Assembly: GCA_963969595.1 (NCBI GenBank)
Contig: OZ018417.1
Location: forward strand, 17,362,501-17,426,500
Reading direction: 5' to 3'
From: Neckera pumila
Lineage: Eukaryota > Streptophyta > Bryopsida > Hypnales > Neckeraceae
DNA: 64,000 nucleotides
Shown here one piece after another: positions 1 to 15,834 of the stretch. Made by a program: the position numbers and the translations under genes. The notes beneath the pieces are model-generated. The model was given only the letters and a program-made list of their open reading frames with translations. It searched no databases and was not told the origin of the DNA. Position 1 is the stretch's first letter; each line of letters starts with the position of its first letter.

Positions 1-2
1 AC

Positions 3-2318
3 TTCAAGGATGGGACCAACTACAAGGAGGCTTTACAGTGTTTAAATGAAATGGTGACAGATGCCCTCTCACATGGCCTTGATTGTCTTCAGTATATGGC
101 CTCCTTGCAAGACCCTGCGAACCTGCGGTTTTGTGCTATTCCTCAGGTACTATCATTTAATTGCCGAGCTGCACTCTTCATTCTATTTAGTGTGTCGTTT
201 TGATTTATGTTGACTATCTTTGTTTGAAGTTGATTTTTTTGGACAAAAGAACAACTGTGGGTCTCACAATTTTCCATTATTGTTGTTTCGGACAGATAAC
301 TGCATTAGGAACTTTGGCCATGTGCTACAACAATGTGGAAGTTTTCAGAAGTTCTGTCAGGTTAAGAAGAGGTAATTAATTGCATAGTATAGCCTCTTGG
401 ACTTGCTTTCTTAACCCCATATCCAAAATAAAAAATAGAGAGTCCACTTTGAAAGTTAATAGTTGATGACAATAGCTTTCAAAGTAAATATTTCTATCGC
501 ATAAAAATGTAGGCCATGATTCCTTCTTTCTATTGTCACATATTTGTTACCTTTGAAATGATTTATTTTCAACAACTCCTACTGACATGGAAGCGACCAC
601 ATTTAAGTATTTGGGTTAACTAACTGAGAATCCCAATGACAATTTGACTAAGTGCCCTTTTGGTCTTGAATATTCTATAGCAATTCGATTTGAGTTTTCT
701 TTTCAGCGGCTCCTTATTTGGTTTGCTTGGTGTTCACAGGTTTGACAGCCAAAATTCTGGATGTCAAGACCATGCCAGATGTCTACGGAGCTTTTTATGA
801 CTTCACCAGCTTACTAGATGTGAAGGTAAATGAATTCTGTGTGCACCTTTGATTTGCATAACACTCTTTTTTAGTAATGGGTTGGGTGTCCTATTACAAT
901 AATAATCTTGGAAGAATTATTTCATCTGTAGTGTCGCCATATTTATGGAAGGATTTTTAGTTAGATTGAAGTCTTAAATGCAAGAGATGAAATTTATCCT
1001 AGATTTTTGGGGAGGACTACCATAGCAAAGGGACTTTGTTACAATGTGAAAGACTTGAAAATGTGATATTAATCTCTAATTTTTGAAAGGAAAATTGATT
1101 GAAAAGCTTCTTGTGGTGACAGATTGAAAAGACTGACCCCAATGCTGTCAACACACACAAGTGTGTCGAAGAGATTCGCTCCATTTGCAAATTTGAAATA
1201 AAAAACAGGTAAACTGAGATGACATTAAGTTTGTAATCAGAAAATCTCCGTCAGTCTCTGTGAATTAGTTTTTTTTTTATGGTAGGCATTCTTGAGCTTA
1301 AGGAAAAATTGTTATCAATGAGCAAAGCTTTAGATTATAAATAAGTGTACGCAATGTTGTTGAAAATGTTTGACACCAATTGCATTCATCATATTGTGAA
1401 AAGCATAAAATTCAGAAGGTTTCAAATTTTATATTACTAGAATCAATGAGGAACATTGTGTGTGTTCATTGCAACCTAAATAAAATTGAACACAAGAGAG
1501 CCTCCATATATGTCTCAACTCAAAACAATCTTAAGAAATATGAGTTCCAATTTTTTTTTACACTTATTTCTAGATGGAGGGAGTAGTTGATTGATGGTAG
1601 GTGTTTGTATTCATGAAAACAGGAAAGCTTTCACAATAGAGAGCAAGGTTGGACATGAAACCTGCCTGGTAAGCTCCTTCTGTCCTTGGTGTGTAAGGTA
1701 GGAGGTTCATAAACCGACCAGGTTCTAAATGCATCCCTTATCTAGGAGTGAGTGACATGTTCTCCTTGAAATATCTATTAGTGTCATTGATGAGGCAGGT
1801 AGGCTTAAAGGGATAGTTTATGGACCTCCTAGCTTGTTGTATATAAGGTAGGAGGTCCATAAACCAACCAGGTTCTAAATGCATCCCCTATCTAGGAATG
1901 AGTGACATGTTTTCCTTGAAATATCTATTAGTGTCATTGATGAGGTAGGCAGGCTTAAAGGGACAGTTTATGGACCTCCTAGCTTGTTGTTATATAAGGT
2001 AGGAGGTCCATAAACCGACCAGGTTCTAAAAGCATCCCCTGTCTAGGAATGAGTGACATGTTCCTTGAAATATTTATTAGTGTCATTGATGAGGTCTGTA
2101 GGCTTATAGGGACGGTTTATGAACCTCCTACCTTAGTTTCAATCTTGTTGTTATTACGTTACTCTTTTTATTTGTTTGTTCGTTTTTGGGTGCAAAATCA
2201 AACAATAATTCCAAGTATCAAGAAACAAAACACAAGCCTAATTGTTGTCTTTAAATTTTTGCAGGTTTTGGCGTTGTGTATTCTCCTGGTGGTTATGCTT
2301 GTGATTGTTTCGTTGTAG
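3..2318 (+). CDS. SQS: squalene synthase, 3' part (5' end outside window)
   Basis: Squalene synthase joins two farnesyl diphosphates, through presqualene diphosphate, to squalene, the first committed step to sterols; the enzyme is anchored in the ER membrane by its C-terminus. Six exons join in phase: 3-146, 296-371, 740-825, 1123-1208, 1623-1668 and 2265-2318, giving 163 residues and a TAG stop. The fragment shows family blocks such as [20 protein letters not shown], the RRGLTAK segment and [15 protein letters not shown]. The last exon encodes a hydrophobic stretch ([16 protein letters not shown]), the tail anchor expected in this family. The short exon 1623-1668 was chosen because it is the only one I found that restores the frame into the membrane anchor; it is the least certain exon. 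The catalytic aspartate motifs lie upstream, outside the window. Identity is confident; exon edges are inferred. Confidence 0.93.
1694..2135. repeat. tandem array of three ~150-bp inverted-repeat (MITE-like) units in the last squalene synthase intron
   Basis: Three copies follow each other with periods of 150 and 151 bp. Within a unit TAGGAGGTCCATAAAC at the left is mirrored by GTTTATGGACCTCCTA at the right, so each unit has terminal inverted repeats. The outermost left end (1694-1716) and outermost right end (2113-2135) form a perfect 23-bp inverted repeat that shares a variant (TTCATAAAC) absent from the internal ends. This suggests one original element that grew by internal tandem duplication. 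The array lies wholly inside the intron 1669-2264. Confidence 0.85.
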
Positions 2319-4115
2319 TCCAGCTGGACAATTCTGGTTGGATGAAGTATTGACAGGAATGGCAGGACACCCACTCCTGGGTGTAATAGCTTCGTGCTTT
2401 TTCCGCCTCCTGGTTCAAAAATTTGTGCAGATATCTAATTATCTAGTCTGGGCCTAGATTTCAGACCGGCCTGGTTTGTTTAGTTTTCCTCATGAAAAGG
2501 GAGATGTGTTGATGTCTCCCAAGGTTTCATGTGGGTACTGAATTTGGTTGGTGAAATTAATTAAAAGCTGTAATGATTCATAGCAAGAAATTTAGCTTCA
2601 TGCCTATGTAGGGGTCAGTGGGTTGAGATCTTACTGCATTACAACAATTCTGTGTGAAGTGTGACATAATTGGGTTTTTTTTAGTGCTATGGGTTTCCCA
2701 TTTGTTCAAAAAAAAAAAAAAAAAGTATGACATAATTGTAAAGGTGATACAGTAAAATAGGAGGTCCATAAATTGCTCATTTAAGAGCTGAAACTGAATT
2801 TTGGGGAGGTGAAATGTCTCGAAATATTTTTCTTGAATTTTCCTTGAAAAGACAAGAGGAATTGACATCTAACCCAAGTCATTTCATATTTTTTGGAGCT
2901 TTTTGGAATTAGTTATGAAATTTTGAAGTTGAAGTGACATAGGGCTCTAAAATCGCCCACCCCTAAAATGTACACTATTTGTACATTGCTGAAGGCTTTG
3001 AAAAGCAACATGATATTAATCCTTAAACATCGACGGGGATGCTTTTTTGTCCGATGGATGATAGAGAATCTTTCTATGTTGGAGAGAAGTGCAACTATTC
3101 ATCCTTGGAATTTTGTTGTGAAAAGAGGTCTTCTACAGTAGTTTGACTTCCAATGAGTGTTTTTGCATTTTTTTAAGCCAATGATTTATATGGTAACCAA
3201 ATGGATGATTTCCACGGTGACCAGCTTGTCTTTTAAGGGTCAATCACAAGTTTAAAATTTTTTGCATTCAGTGTGGGGGCTTGTGGGGTTGAATTAATTG
3301 GGAGGAGAGTATTTAATTAGATTTGGGTGTAAAAATGTCCATATTTAACCAAGGTTAGTTTTATATATTTGAGGCTTATCTTAAAAAAAAAATCCAAATT
3401 ACTTGCTTTAGGAGTTTGCATATACAAACAACTTGAGAATGAGTGAGTGGCCAAGAAACTCAAAGTACCAAAGTGAGAGATGTCGTCTGTGATAAGCAAC
3501 ACAAATGTTGTGAAGCCTTTTAGCAAATAAGATGGATGGGTCTTAGGGCAATAAAAGTTTTTAAAGTTGATGGAGGCAATGCTATACATTGTATAGGTCA
3601 TTCCTAGTTTATGATATTGATCTCAAAGACCCCATATTAGGTTGATTTTTTTCACCTTGGCCTCAAGTAATGGTCTACTCACCCATGATGGTCTATATAC
3701 TCATGGAAAAATTGTTATAGCTATAATTTAAAGACCTATAATCCTAAGGGATTAGAATCAACCATTGCTTGAAAACAAAGGGCCAATTATGTATTAGATA
3801 ACCGGCGAGCCGCGGTAGCGGCGAGTAGGTTATCGGACATAACCGGTTGTTCACTTTTCAATCACAACCTTTGATCTCCGTGATCCAAAGGTGGAGGAAG
3901 CAAGTTGAGAGGAGAGAAGGTTATGAGTTGCAACTTGTAATGGCAATGGTGATGGGTTGCCAATGGGACGGTGCCACGTGAGTGTCGAAAACTCAACAAC
4001 CCGTTATGTCAGATTTATGTCAAGCATGTCTTGGGCTATCCTCTATAAAACAAGATCCAAGCATTTGGGAACACACTTCTACATCTTCAATCATTTGGGC
4101 GCACACGCCAACACT
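2319..4115. other. intergenic, no gene recognised
   Basis: 3' flank of squalene synthase followed by AT-rich DNA. ORFs are short and unlike any family I know. A half-site of the intron MITE occurs near 2759 (TAGGAGGTCCATAAA). A CpG-rich island of about 50 bp at 3800-3850, containing CCGCGG and flanked by ATAACC and GGTTAT, stands out from its AT-rich surroundings. A dispersed repeat lies at 3040-3245 (listed separately). Confidence 0.6.
3040..3245 (-). repeat. dispersed ~200-bp repeat, copy 1 of 3
   Basis: Read on the minus strand, this segment matches 16720-16920 and 57118-57320. Shared landmarks are GTGGAAATCATCC (or close variants), a CACTCATTGGAAGTCAAACT block, a GAAGACCTC-like block and AAGATGAATAGT. 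No coding potential. It is probably part of a non-autonomous element; its ends are not defined. Confidence 0.6.
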
Positions 4116-4230
4116 CATTAGAAGAGATTTGAGGGTATTGGAGGGCCGTTTTAGGCCCATTCCCCAATTTAGCCAGATCTGTGAACAACCAGTACGGGTT
4201 GTCATTTGAATCAGACACTTTGGCTTCAAA
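4116..4230. repeat. solo end of the CATTAGA-type MITE family
   Basis: Starts CATTAGAAGAGATTTGAGG, followed by a GGAGGGCCGTTTTAGGCCC block. This closely resembles the left end of the complete element at 32433-32738. I found no matching right end nearby, so it looks truncated. Confidence 0.55.
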
Positions 4231-4586
4231 CAGATGGATCAAAATAGAACGTCAATTGAATGTGAAATTACTTCTCAAGCTCATTAGTACCAAGCAAACT
4301 CTAGACAAGAAATTGCTTTTCTGTTTGCTGAAATGTGCATCTAGATTCCCAAGTGCATCACTCTCAAAGAAGCGAAACTGCAGAGACCAAGCATCATCAA
4401 GTTCTGTCACAATTAAAAAACCCTTCTCTAATCCACTGTTGCAATGTGGTTTACAATTAAAACGTGCAGCTCCAATATTATCATCTGTCCGAGATATACA
4501 ATCTATGGTCAAAGACAGATTGCTAAGGATTTGCATCCAATTGTGCTATAAAGTTAGTGAAGTTAGTGGTATAGGCTGCAAGTTGT

Positions 4587-4775
4587 TATAGTAGAACTTC
4601 TCTAAAGTGAACTCCTCTAAATTAATGACCTCTCTAAAGTGATGGAGCATTGATTGTCTGGTCCTGCACTAAACTCAATCCCAAAATAACACATCCGTAG
4701 AAGTTCTTTGATATTATTGAATATGGGGACTTGAGCTTGGCTCTGGGGCTATCACTTTAGAGAAGTTCTACTGTA
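4587..4775. mobile_element. pogo-like MITE (Tc1/mariner-type ends)
   Basis: About 190 bp. The left end TAGTAGAACTTCTCTAAAG is mirrored by CTTTAGAGAAGTTCTACTGTA at the right, an inverted repeat of over 20 bp, and TA dinucleotides sit at both borders. The ends resemble the CAGTA(A/G)AACCTC-type termini of plant pogo-like MITEs such as Emigrant. There is no coding sequence, so mobility would need a transposase encoded elsewhere. A related copy is at 20430-20640. Confidence 0.75.
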
Positions 4776-5280
4776 CTAAGTCATGTTATGTGCACTAAAC
4801 TGAGGTTTTTCTTTGACCCTCATTTTTTAGGTTGTCTAAAGAGGTCATAAGAAGGATACCCAGGTATTTTTGTCACCTGTATGAGTGTCAGTTTATTTGA
4901 ACCTCTAAAGGACCAAATTGGTCATAAGTAGGCCTCGTGTTTCTCTTTAGCAATTTTGAGGAGGGCATATGTATATTTTCTTTTGTATTTGAATATATTT
5001 TCCCATCACAAACAACGTTTCTTCACTGATTCTAGTGATATAAATTTTGGCCCCACGTGATTATTTTTTTTCACAAAATGATTAATCAAATTTTTAGGAC
5101 TCTTCGTTTGTTGTCTTCAAGCTTAGAGCTTCAATAATCAACTCGGCCACCTAATCAAATAACAGAGCTGCTCTATGTCTTCAGTTTACAATGATAAACT
5201 TGGTCTTGGTTCTCTTTTCTAAGATACTATAAGTTAAAAGCAATCTAGGATTATTCTGTGATTTTTACGATGTTTTTAGG

Positions 5281-5362
5281 GTGCAAAATTTGCCATTCGG
5301 TAGTGGAGTACTGATTCAACCATCAGCCTGCCGATTGTGCCATTACACTACCAATTTTGCAC
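5281..5362. repeat. short imperfect hairpin
   Basis: GTGCAAAATT at 5281 is mirrored by AATTTTGCAC ending at 5362, and TAGTG/CACTA pairs lie just inside. The stem is interrupted. It lies about 30 bp from a second, longer hairpin. Confidence 0.5.
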
Positions 5363-5388
5363 TTGTCCTATCTTGCTTTTAATACCAA

Positions 5389-5486
5389 AGAGTGGGCAGC
5401 TCATGGCACAATCTGCCACACGTGTAGCTACAGGTCTTGCCCTCCAGCCGCTTGCGTGGTAGAATGCGCCATGAACTGCCCACTCT
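5389..5486. repeat. 98-bp hairpin with 31-nt arms
   Basis: Left arm 5389-5419 and right arm 5456-5486 match at 27 of 31 positions when inverted, with a 36-nt loop. The arms begin and end with AGAGTGGGCAG and CTGCCCACTCT. In size and pairing it resembles a small plant foldback, either a mini-MITE or a small-RNA precursor. The arms show no evidence of function beyond pairing. Confidence 0.6.
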
Positions 5487-5994
5487 CTAGTACATTATGG
5501 TCGGTTTTGGACATCTAGTTGACGAAAAAATTATTCTTCCAGATGTAGTAAACTTTCCAACCTTCCAATCTCCAACGAAGTTATCTTTCAGGAAGAGCGA
5601 TAGGGATGGAATGGAAAGCTCGCAGAAGATGCTGATGATCAGGTCTTGCGAATACGCTTGCTACTTCATAGAAAAATATGGATCCCTAATTCTATGGTCT
5701 TACCAAGGAATAGAAAACTCCCATCATGCAACCAAGACAACCTAATCAAGGCATATACAACACTCTTGGTGGAATATCCATAAAAAGCCCACTTGTCTAG
5801 ACATTTCAACCTTGGTACCAAATTATTGGTCACTAGTTTAGAAATCAAACAACATCAGAAGCACCACTGCTATTCACTTTGAAGAGATATTGTTGGCAGA
5901 GTCTAAATCCTAGTTCAACAAGAAACTTCAATCAACTCGGCTTCTATAGCACACACTGCCAAGTGGAGGGCCAAGTAGATGAAGAAGGGAAGCA

Positions 5995-6139
5995 TGTAAG
6001 GTAATTACACCTAAAACCAACCGTGTTCTAATTGCGACCCCTATCTAGGAAGGACTGACATGTTGTTTGAAGTATGTTCTATTGTCAATGATGAGTTAGG
6101 TAGGCTTAATTGGTCGCTTTAAGAGCATACTACCTTACA
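5995..6139. repeat. diverged copy of the squalene synthase intron MITE
   Basis: About 145 bp with ends TGTAAGGTA and TACCTTACA. The interior keeps the order of the intron array: an ACC..CCTATCTAGGAA block, a GACATGTT block, a GTCAATGATGAG block and a GTAGGCTTAA block. The terminal repeats have decayed compared with 1694-2135. Confidence 0.7.
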
Positions 6140-7153
6140 CTCCAATTGTTTAATCCATCAAAGCTCCACTGCAAAGTATTGAAGATACTGAAACAAAGAC
6201 AAGTATGAGATCAAGGTTTGAATTCTACAGTATATCCCTTGTCACATTTGATCAAATTTTCTTTGAAAACACTAATGGGTGATTGCAAGAAACACTTGTC
6301 CTATTTTTTGTCCTCTTGCCCTCTAAAGTAATATTACAGTGTTTTTTGGTTCATAACTTTTGCATTGTTTGTTTGTTTTGCGTGAAATTTGGAAGGAAGG
6401 TACATGCAGTAGTTGCAAATATCGAGTAATTTTTTCAAATTTTTCCAAATTATTTTACTATTTTTAATCTGACTCCAATTGAATGACTACCTTGGCCACT
6501 TGGGGGGGTGGGGGGGTGTCTTGTTTTTGATCCAAAAATGCGACTTTGAAGCTATAAATTAGACATATTGGAAGTCTACTAACATTGTAAGGATTGGCAA
6601 TGAGTTTTTATGTAAATAGCAACATGTCGGTTGCGCACATGGGGTCAAAGTGACCTCCCTTTACGTGAAGGCTATGAAGAGGGAAAAATTTCCTATAGGA
6701 ATTCTTTCGCACAATGCAAGCGCAATCTTCTCTAGCAAAATGCCTTTTTATTGAATTTTATAGGAAATTTTTTGAATTGTTAAAAATGAAAAAAGGTCCA
6801 TAGATCCCTTTTCTGTTATTTTTTGCTCCTAGTGGCTTCTGTAATACCCTACAATAGTCTATAGTATTGCATAGTATTACATAGTACTGAATCAATGGCA
6901 AGTGCCCTGATTTAGATCCGTAGGGGAGCTGCTAACACGTAGTACTACTAGTAGTACTGCATAATACAACCAATTTCTATGGCCAAAAACTGCGTTTTAT
7001 TCTTGTAATCACCTTAGTCCTCTAGCCAGCTTTCAGGGATGCCTCAAGCATGGAGTGGCAATTGAACTAAGATTGACACAAGAATCACCAAGATATGTTA
7101 AATCGTGTAACCACACTTGTATATGAACTAATCAATTAGAGCCAATAACAATT
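6140..7153. other. intergenic, no gene recognised
   Basis: AT-rich DNA with a short G run near 6505. Short ORFs only. The ATAGTATTGCATAGTATTACATAGTACTG stretch around 6860-6890 is a small local repeat split over three imperfect copies. Confidence 0.5.
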
Positions 7154-7905
7154 ATGAAACCCTAAAGGACCAAGCCACAATTTTTTGCAACATAGCAATT
7201 TCAGGCAGCTCATTACAAATGGAGTTTTCATTTTTTTTCTTTGAAAATTTTACACAACATGTGTCCAAGGAGTAGCTTTAAAGCCCAACAATTTTTGTAA
7301 CTATGGACTATATAGTTAAAAACTTATTGCATGATATGTGATTTTCTTTGAGTTTTGGGTAGCTTAGGCAAGCTCAAAAAAATTCTTTAAAAATGACTTT
7401 CAAAAAAATAAAATTTTGAAATTGATTCTTTAGATTTATATATACAAGTAGAACTTTGAATCATTCAATTTCAATCAATGAGTCAAAAGTTATGAGAAGT
7501 TTAAGTTTGAGGGTAGGTATGAAGTCTTTGAAACCATAACTACCCGCAAACTAAAACTCCTCATAACTTTGACTCATTGATCAAAATTGAATTATTCAAA
7601 GCTTTCCATATATATATATATATATATATATATTTAAATCTAAAGAACCAATTTTGATTTTTTTAAATTTAAGTCATTTTTAAAGAATTTTTTTGAGCTG
7701 TCCGAGCTGTCCAAAGTTCAAAGAACATGCAACAACTTTTTATCTATGTAGTCAATAGTTACAAAAATTGTTGGGCCTTAAAGCTACTCCTTGGGCACAT
7801 GTTGTATAAAATTTTCAAAGAAAAAAAATGAAAACTCCATTTGTAGTGAGCTGTCCTAAATTGCTAAGCTGCTAAAATACATAGCTTAATCCTTTAGAGG
7901 TTAAT
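7154..7905. repeat. ~750-bp foldback element (near-complete palindrome)
   Basis: The two halves, about 7154-7530 and 7531-7905, are inverted copies of each other. Examples: CAAGGAGTAGCTTTAAAG near 7266 is mirrored by CTTTAAAGCTACTCCTTG near 7790; AATGGAGTTTTCATTTTTTT near 7218 is mirrored near 7835; GAGTCAAAAGTTATGAG near 7481 is mirrored by CTCATAACTTTGACTC near 7560. The outer ends resemble those of the CCTAAAGGACC family (ACCCTAAAGGACCAA and TCCTTTAGAGGTTAA). No protein is encoded. A transcript through it could fold into a long double-stranded stem. Confidence 0.85.
7608..7633. repeat. (AT)n microsatellite inside the foldback
   Basis: Uninterrupted TA dinucleotides in the right arm of the foldback. 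The left arm has only a short ATATATA at the matching place (about 7437-7443), so the run expanded after the arms formed. Confidence 0.85.
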
Positions 7906-8952
7906 AAGTATCAATTAATGATAGTTGTTGTTCTTGAGTCATTGCTTCTTCCGACTACTACTTTATTGCCTGTGCCTAGTGACGTCTATATTTACTTACA
8001 AGAATCTTTATTTTAATTCTTTAGAACCAATATGATTCTTTATTCTTTAAACAAATCATTTGTTTTTTGAAAGCATTTGCGTACTTGTTGACTAGGTAGA
8101 AGTCTTTCACCAAGAGCAATTGATCAACATCAAGAGTGAAAAGTATTAATAGCACACTAAAAGGAAGATATTTATAAAGGATCTTGGAAAATAGCTTGAT
8201 GCATGTTGCTTTTTACATTTTTTATTTGTGTTTGTCAGATTTCAAAAGGGATTTCAAAAGGGACCCTAATTGTGTTATATGGATAGATATGAGGGCAACT
8301 ACTTGCCCATATTGTTGTGGTATTACTTCTACGTCTTTTTCTTTTTCATCATGGATTCAAAGAAAGAACTGAAACTTGTGAATAGCCACTAAGTAAAAAC
8401 CTTGTGCTTGAATTACAAAAATCTTGTCATTGAATAATTTTGGTCATTGAATCATTTTGGAGACTCACCTCAAAGGAATATTAATTTATCAACAAACAAA
8501 AAGTTGTTGCACCACTTGTAGTTTCTTTGGTGGACAACAAGTCAAAATTGCAAACATTCTTCTCATTTCCAAGATTAACTTAACTCCATATCTTCAAACA
8601 TTGCTTGTGATCCAAATGTCAAAGTCAAAGTCAACTATAGCTCCAAATTAAATTTCTATTTCCTATTGGATTTCATGTATTTAGCACGCCACAAATTTTG
8701 ACTTCTAACTCTTGAGTTATGTCTTCCAACTTGCACTGCAACACCACTGTCTCCATTGGCTAATATTGATCTAGGGCCTCCTATATTTTATCTCCGCGCA
8801 TTTTGTAGCAAATGTAATCAAAATTTGCTATAAAATAGAATATGAAATGCAGTATCTAACTTTTAGGGAGTCTAGAAGTATAGTAGTCTTGACAAAATCT
8901 TTGTCTTGTCCCATGGTGATCTTCTCATTCCATCCATTGTCTATTAGTGATC
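7906..8952. other. intergenic, no gene recognised
   Basis: AT-rich DNA between two elements. ORFs are short, low in complexity and without recognisable motifs. Confidence 0.5.
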
Positions 8953-9879
8953 TTTAATCCCTAAAGGATCAAGGGAGACATTGTCAAAAACTACGTTTTT
9001 TTGGTATATTATTCAAGTGAAATTTTTTTCAACTGTACCAAATTGAAGTAAAGTATTTTATTAGAGTGTAGAAAAATTTCAGTCCATTTGACCGCACGAA
9101 TTGAAAGATTGTAATGTTTGAAGTGAAAAAAAAACACTTTTTTCATTCCTGTAAAATAGGGTCAACAGACTTTGGGCCCTTTTGGAGTAAAATTTTTGCT
9201 CTACGCAAAAATGAGGATTTTGACCATTCATAAGTATATGATGTTGGCTTCACTCATGAAAAATTTTAGAAGCAATTGAGATGTTTACCTTACACTAAAT
9301 CACCTTGCAATGCAAAGAGGTTAAGCAAATTGGCAATACCCCTAGGCCTTTTTTGATGATTTCTTGTGCAATAAGGAAATTTTTTATTTGAAATCCAAAC
9401 GGTGAAAAGTTAGAGACAAACATTTGGAATATGCAAAAAAATATTTAAGAATTTTGACTTAACAGATTACAAGATAATAGAACTTGAAGTTAGAAGAAAA
9501 TGTTTTTTCTTGAAACTCCCCAACATAGCCACTAAAGCTTTGACTCCGCTTAGAATGCAATTTGAAAACTAAAATTTGTTTCTTTTTGGACAAGTGTATG
9601 CCATATTTTATTAGTTATATACATGCCAAATTTCAAAAGTTGATGAGCTTTTTTACAAAAGATTCTCAAAAGATTCTCAAATTGCCCGAGCTGCCCTAAA
9701 AGTTTAGGGCAGCATAACTTTTGATCTGGGCACCAAATCGTGAAACAAATTAGTTTTTCACCAAGGAAGTACATATTTACAAGTTGTGTCCAAATTTCAT
9801 GAACATCTGTCCAAAAATGACTCCCTCCAAAAGATTTCTTGCGTACATTGAACGGACACTTGGTCCTTTAGGGGTTAAA
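8953..9879. mobile_element. CCTAAAGGACC-family element, copy at 9 kb
   Basis: About 927 bp with ends TTTAATCCCTAAAGGATC and GGTCCTTTAGGGGTTAAA, an inverted repeat. Interior blocks (an AAAAATTTCAG stretch followed by a stretch resembling ATTGCAAGAT) resemble those of the element at 60181-61078. No transposase ORF, so it is non-autonomous. It lies 3' of PP2A copy A. Confidence 0.7.
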
Positions 9880-10515
9880 AACAATCTCCTCATTCCATCC
9901 ATCTGTCTACAAGGAATACTACAGAACAGTCTTGAATTTCTAACTGTCACGAGATGAAACAATCAACCATGACCGTCAGCCAGAGCCATGAGCCAATGCC
10001 CATCACAAGGACTCCTCAGTGAATCAGTACCTGCCAATACTAAAACACGAACACACGGGATAACTCAAAAAGCAAAGCTGGAAAACTTTAGACAATGAAA
10101 TCTTTAGTCACGGGGACCACGGGGTCATCAAAGAAAATGGAATAAATAACGTCAAAAGTAGTACAGATCATCCTAACTAGATCTACAAATGTTGCCCAAA
10201 GCTAAAGCACCTGTTTACAAGGTACCTCAAAGTCAAGAGCCCGCCAAACCTAAATTTGGTCAACGACATCTCATCTCGCTGCTCTACCGCACAAAAAATT
10301 AAAATAGTATTTGTATACACCAACATGAATCATCGAACTGCCTTGAACCTTTATACCTCAACGTTGTCAACTCAAGTCCAGGTACCAGCTCGGTAGCAGT
10401 CCACACATCACTTCAACGGTACCTAGTTGATAACCATCAGGAAGGACCCTTCAACGTCACAAGCGCAGGGTGCACTTAGAAAAAACAGGCCAATCACTAC
10501 GTCTTAAAAAATTCA

Positions 10516-15332
<4,817 letters not shown>

Positions 15333-15660
15333 GGTGTCCCCCACTCGACCACCCCGCACACAAGGGACGTACAGAAGATTTGTCGACGATGTCACCCACC
15401 GGCCCAGTTGTCGGAAAAGAACGGAACGGAAAACACCTGCGATGGATTCTGGTTGTCTTCTGGCGCAGGACGCAGAGGAAGAAATAGATGGAGAAGAAGG
15501 CGAAGCATGGACGGAAGCGAAGCAAGCAAGCGCGCGAGGGGAGACGGAGAGCACGTGAAGAAGGAGCTCCGCAGCAGCAGACGCTCTACCGAAAATGCAA
15601 GCAATGAACCCCAGGACGGAGGTCTTTGAAGACTTTGAAGACGAAGATGCTGCTATGCAA
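15333..15660 (-). promoter_or_regulatory. PP2A copy A leader and proximal promoter region
   Basis: Pyrimidine-rich on the minus strand, with a TATCGCAGGTG-like block shared with copies B and C. Conservation with the other copies stops near 15660, which marks the outer edge of the duplicated unit. Long ORFs here on both strands reflect base composition and are not believed to be coding. Confidence 0.5.
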
Positions 15661-15834
15661 GGGCAAGGCAAGCTTGGTCTCCAGTCAGACTAATTCCATA
15701 TTTTTTGGGAAAAGAGGGGCCACTAGGCGGTCGGCTATTGGTTGGAGCATTTAGGGACATAAACTATTAATCTGACGTGGACAATCAAAGTGTTTACCGC
15801 CTGGTAAGAAGTTTTAAAAAACTGAAGCAGGACT

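Noticed and set aside
4181..4591. 136-codon ORF near 4.4 kb, and the opposite-strand 94-codon ORF
   Set aside because: Neither translation resembles a known family, no splice-linked neighbours were found, and the first begins in a MITE end and ends in the pogo-like element.
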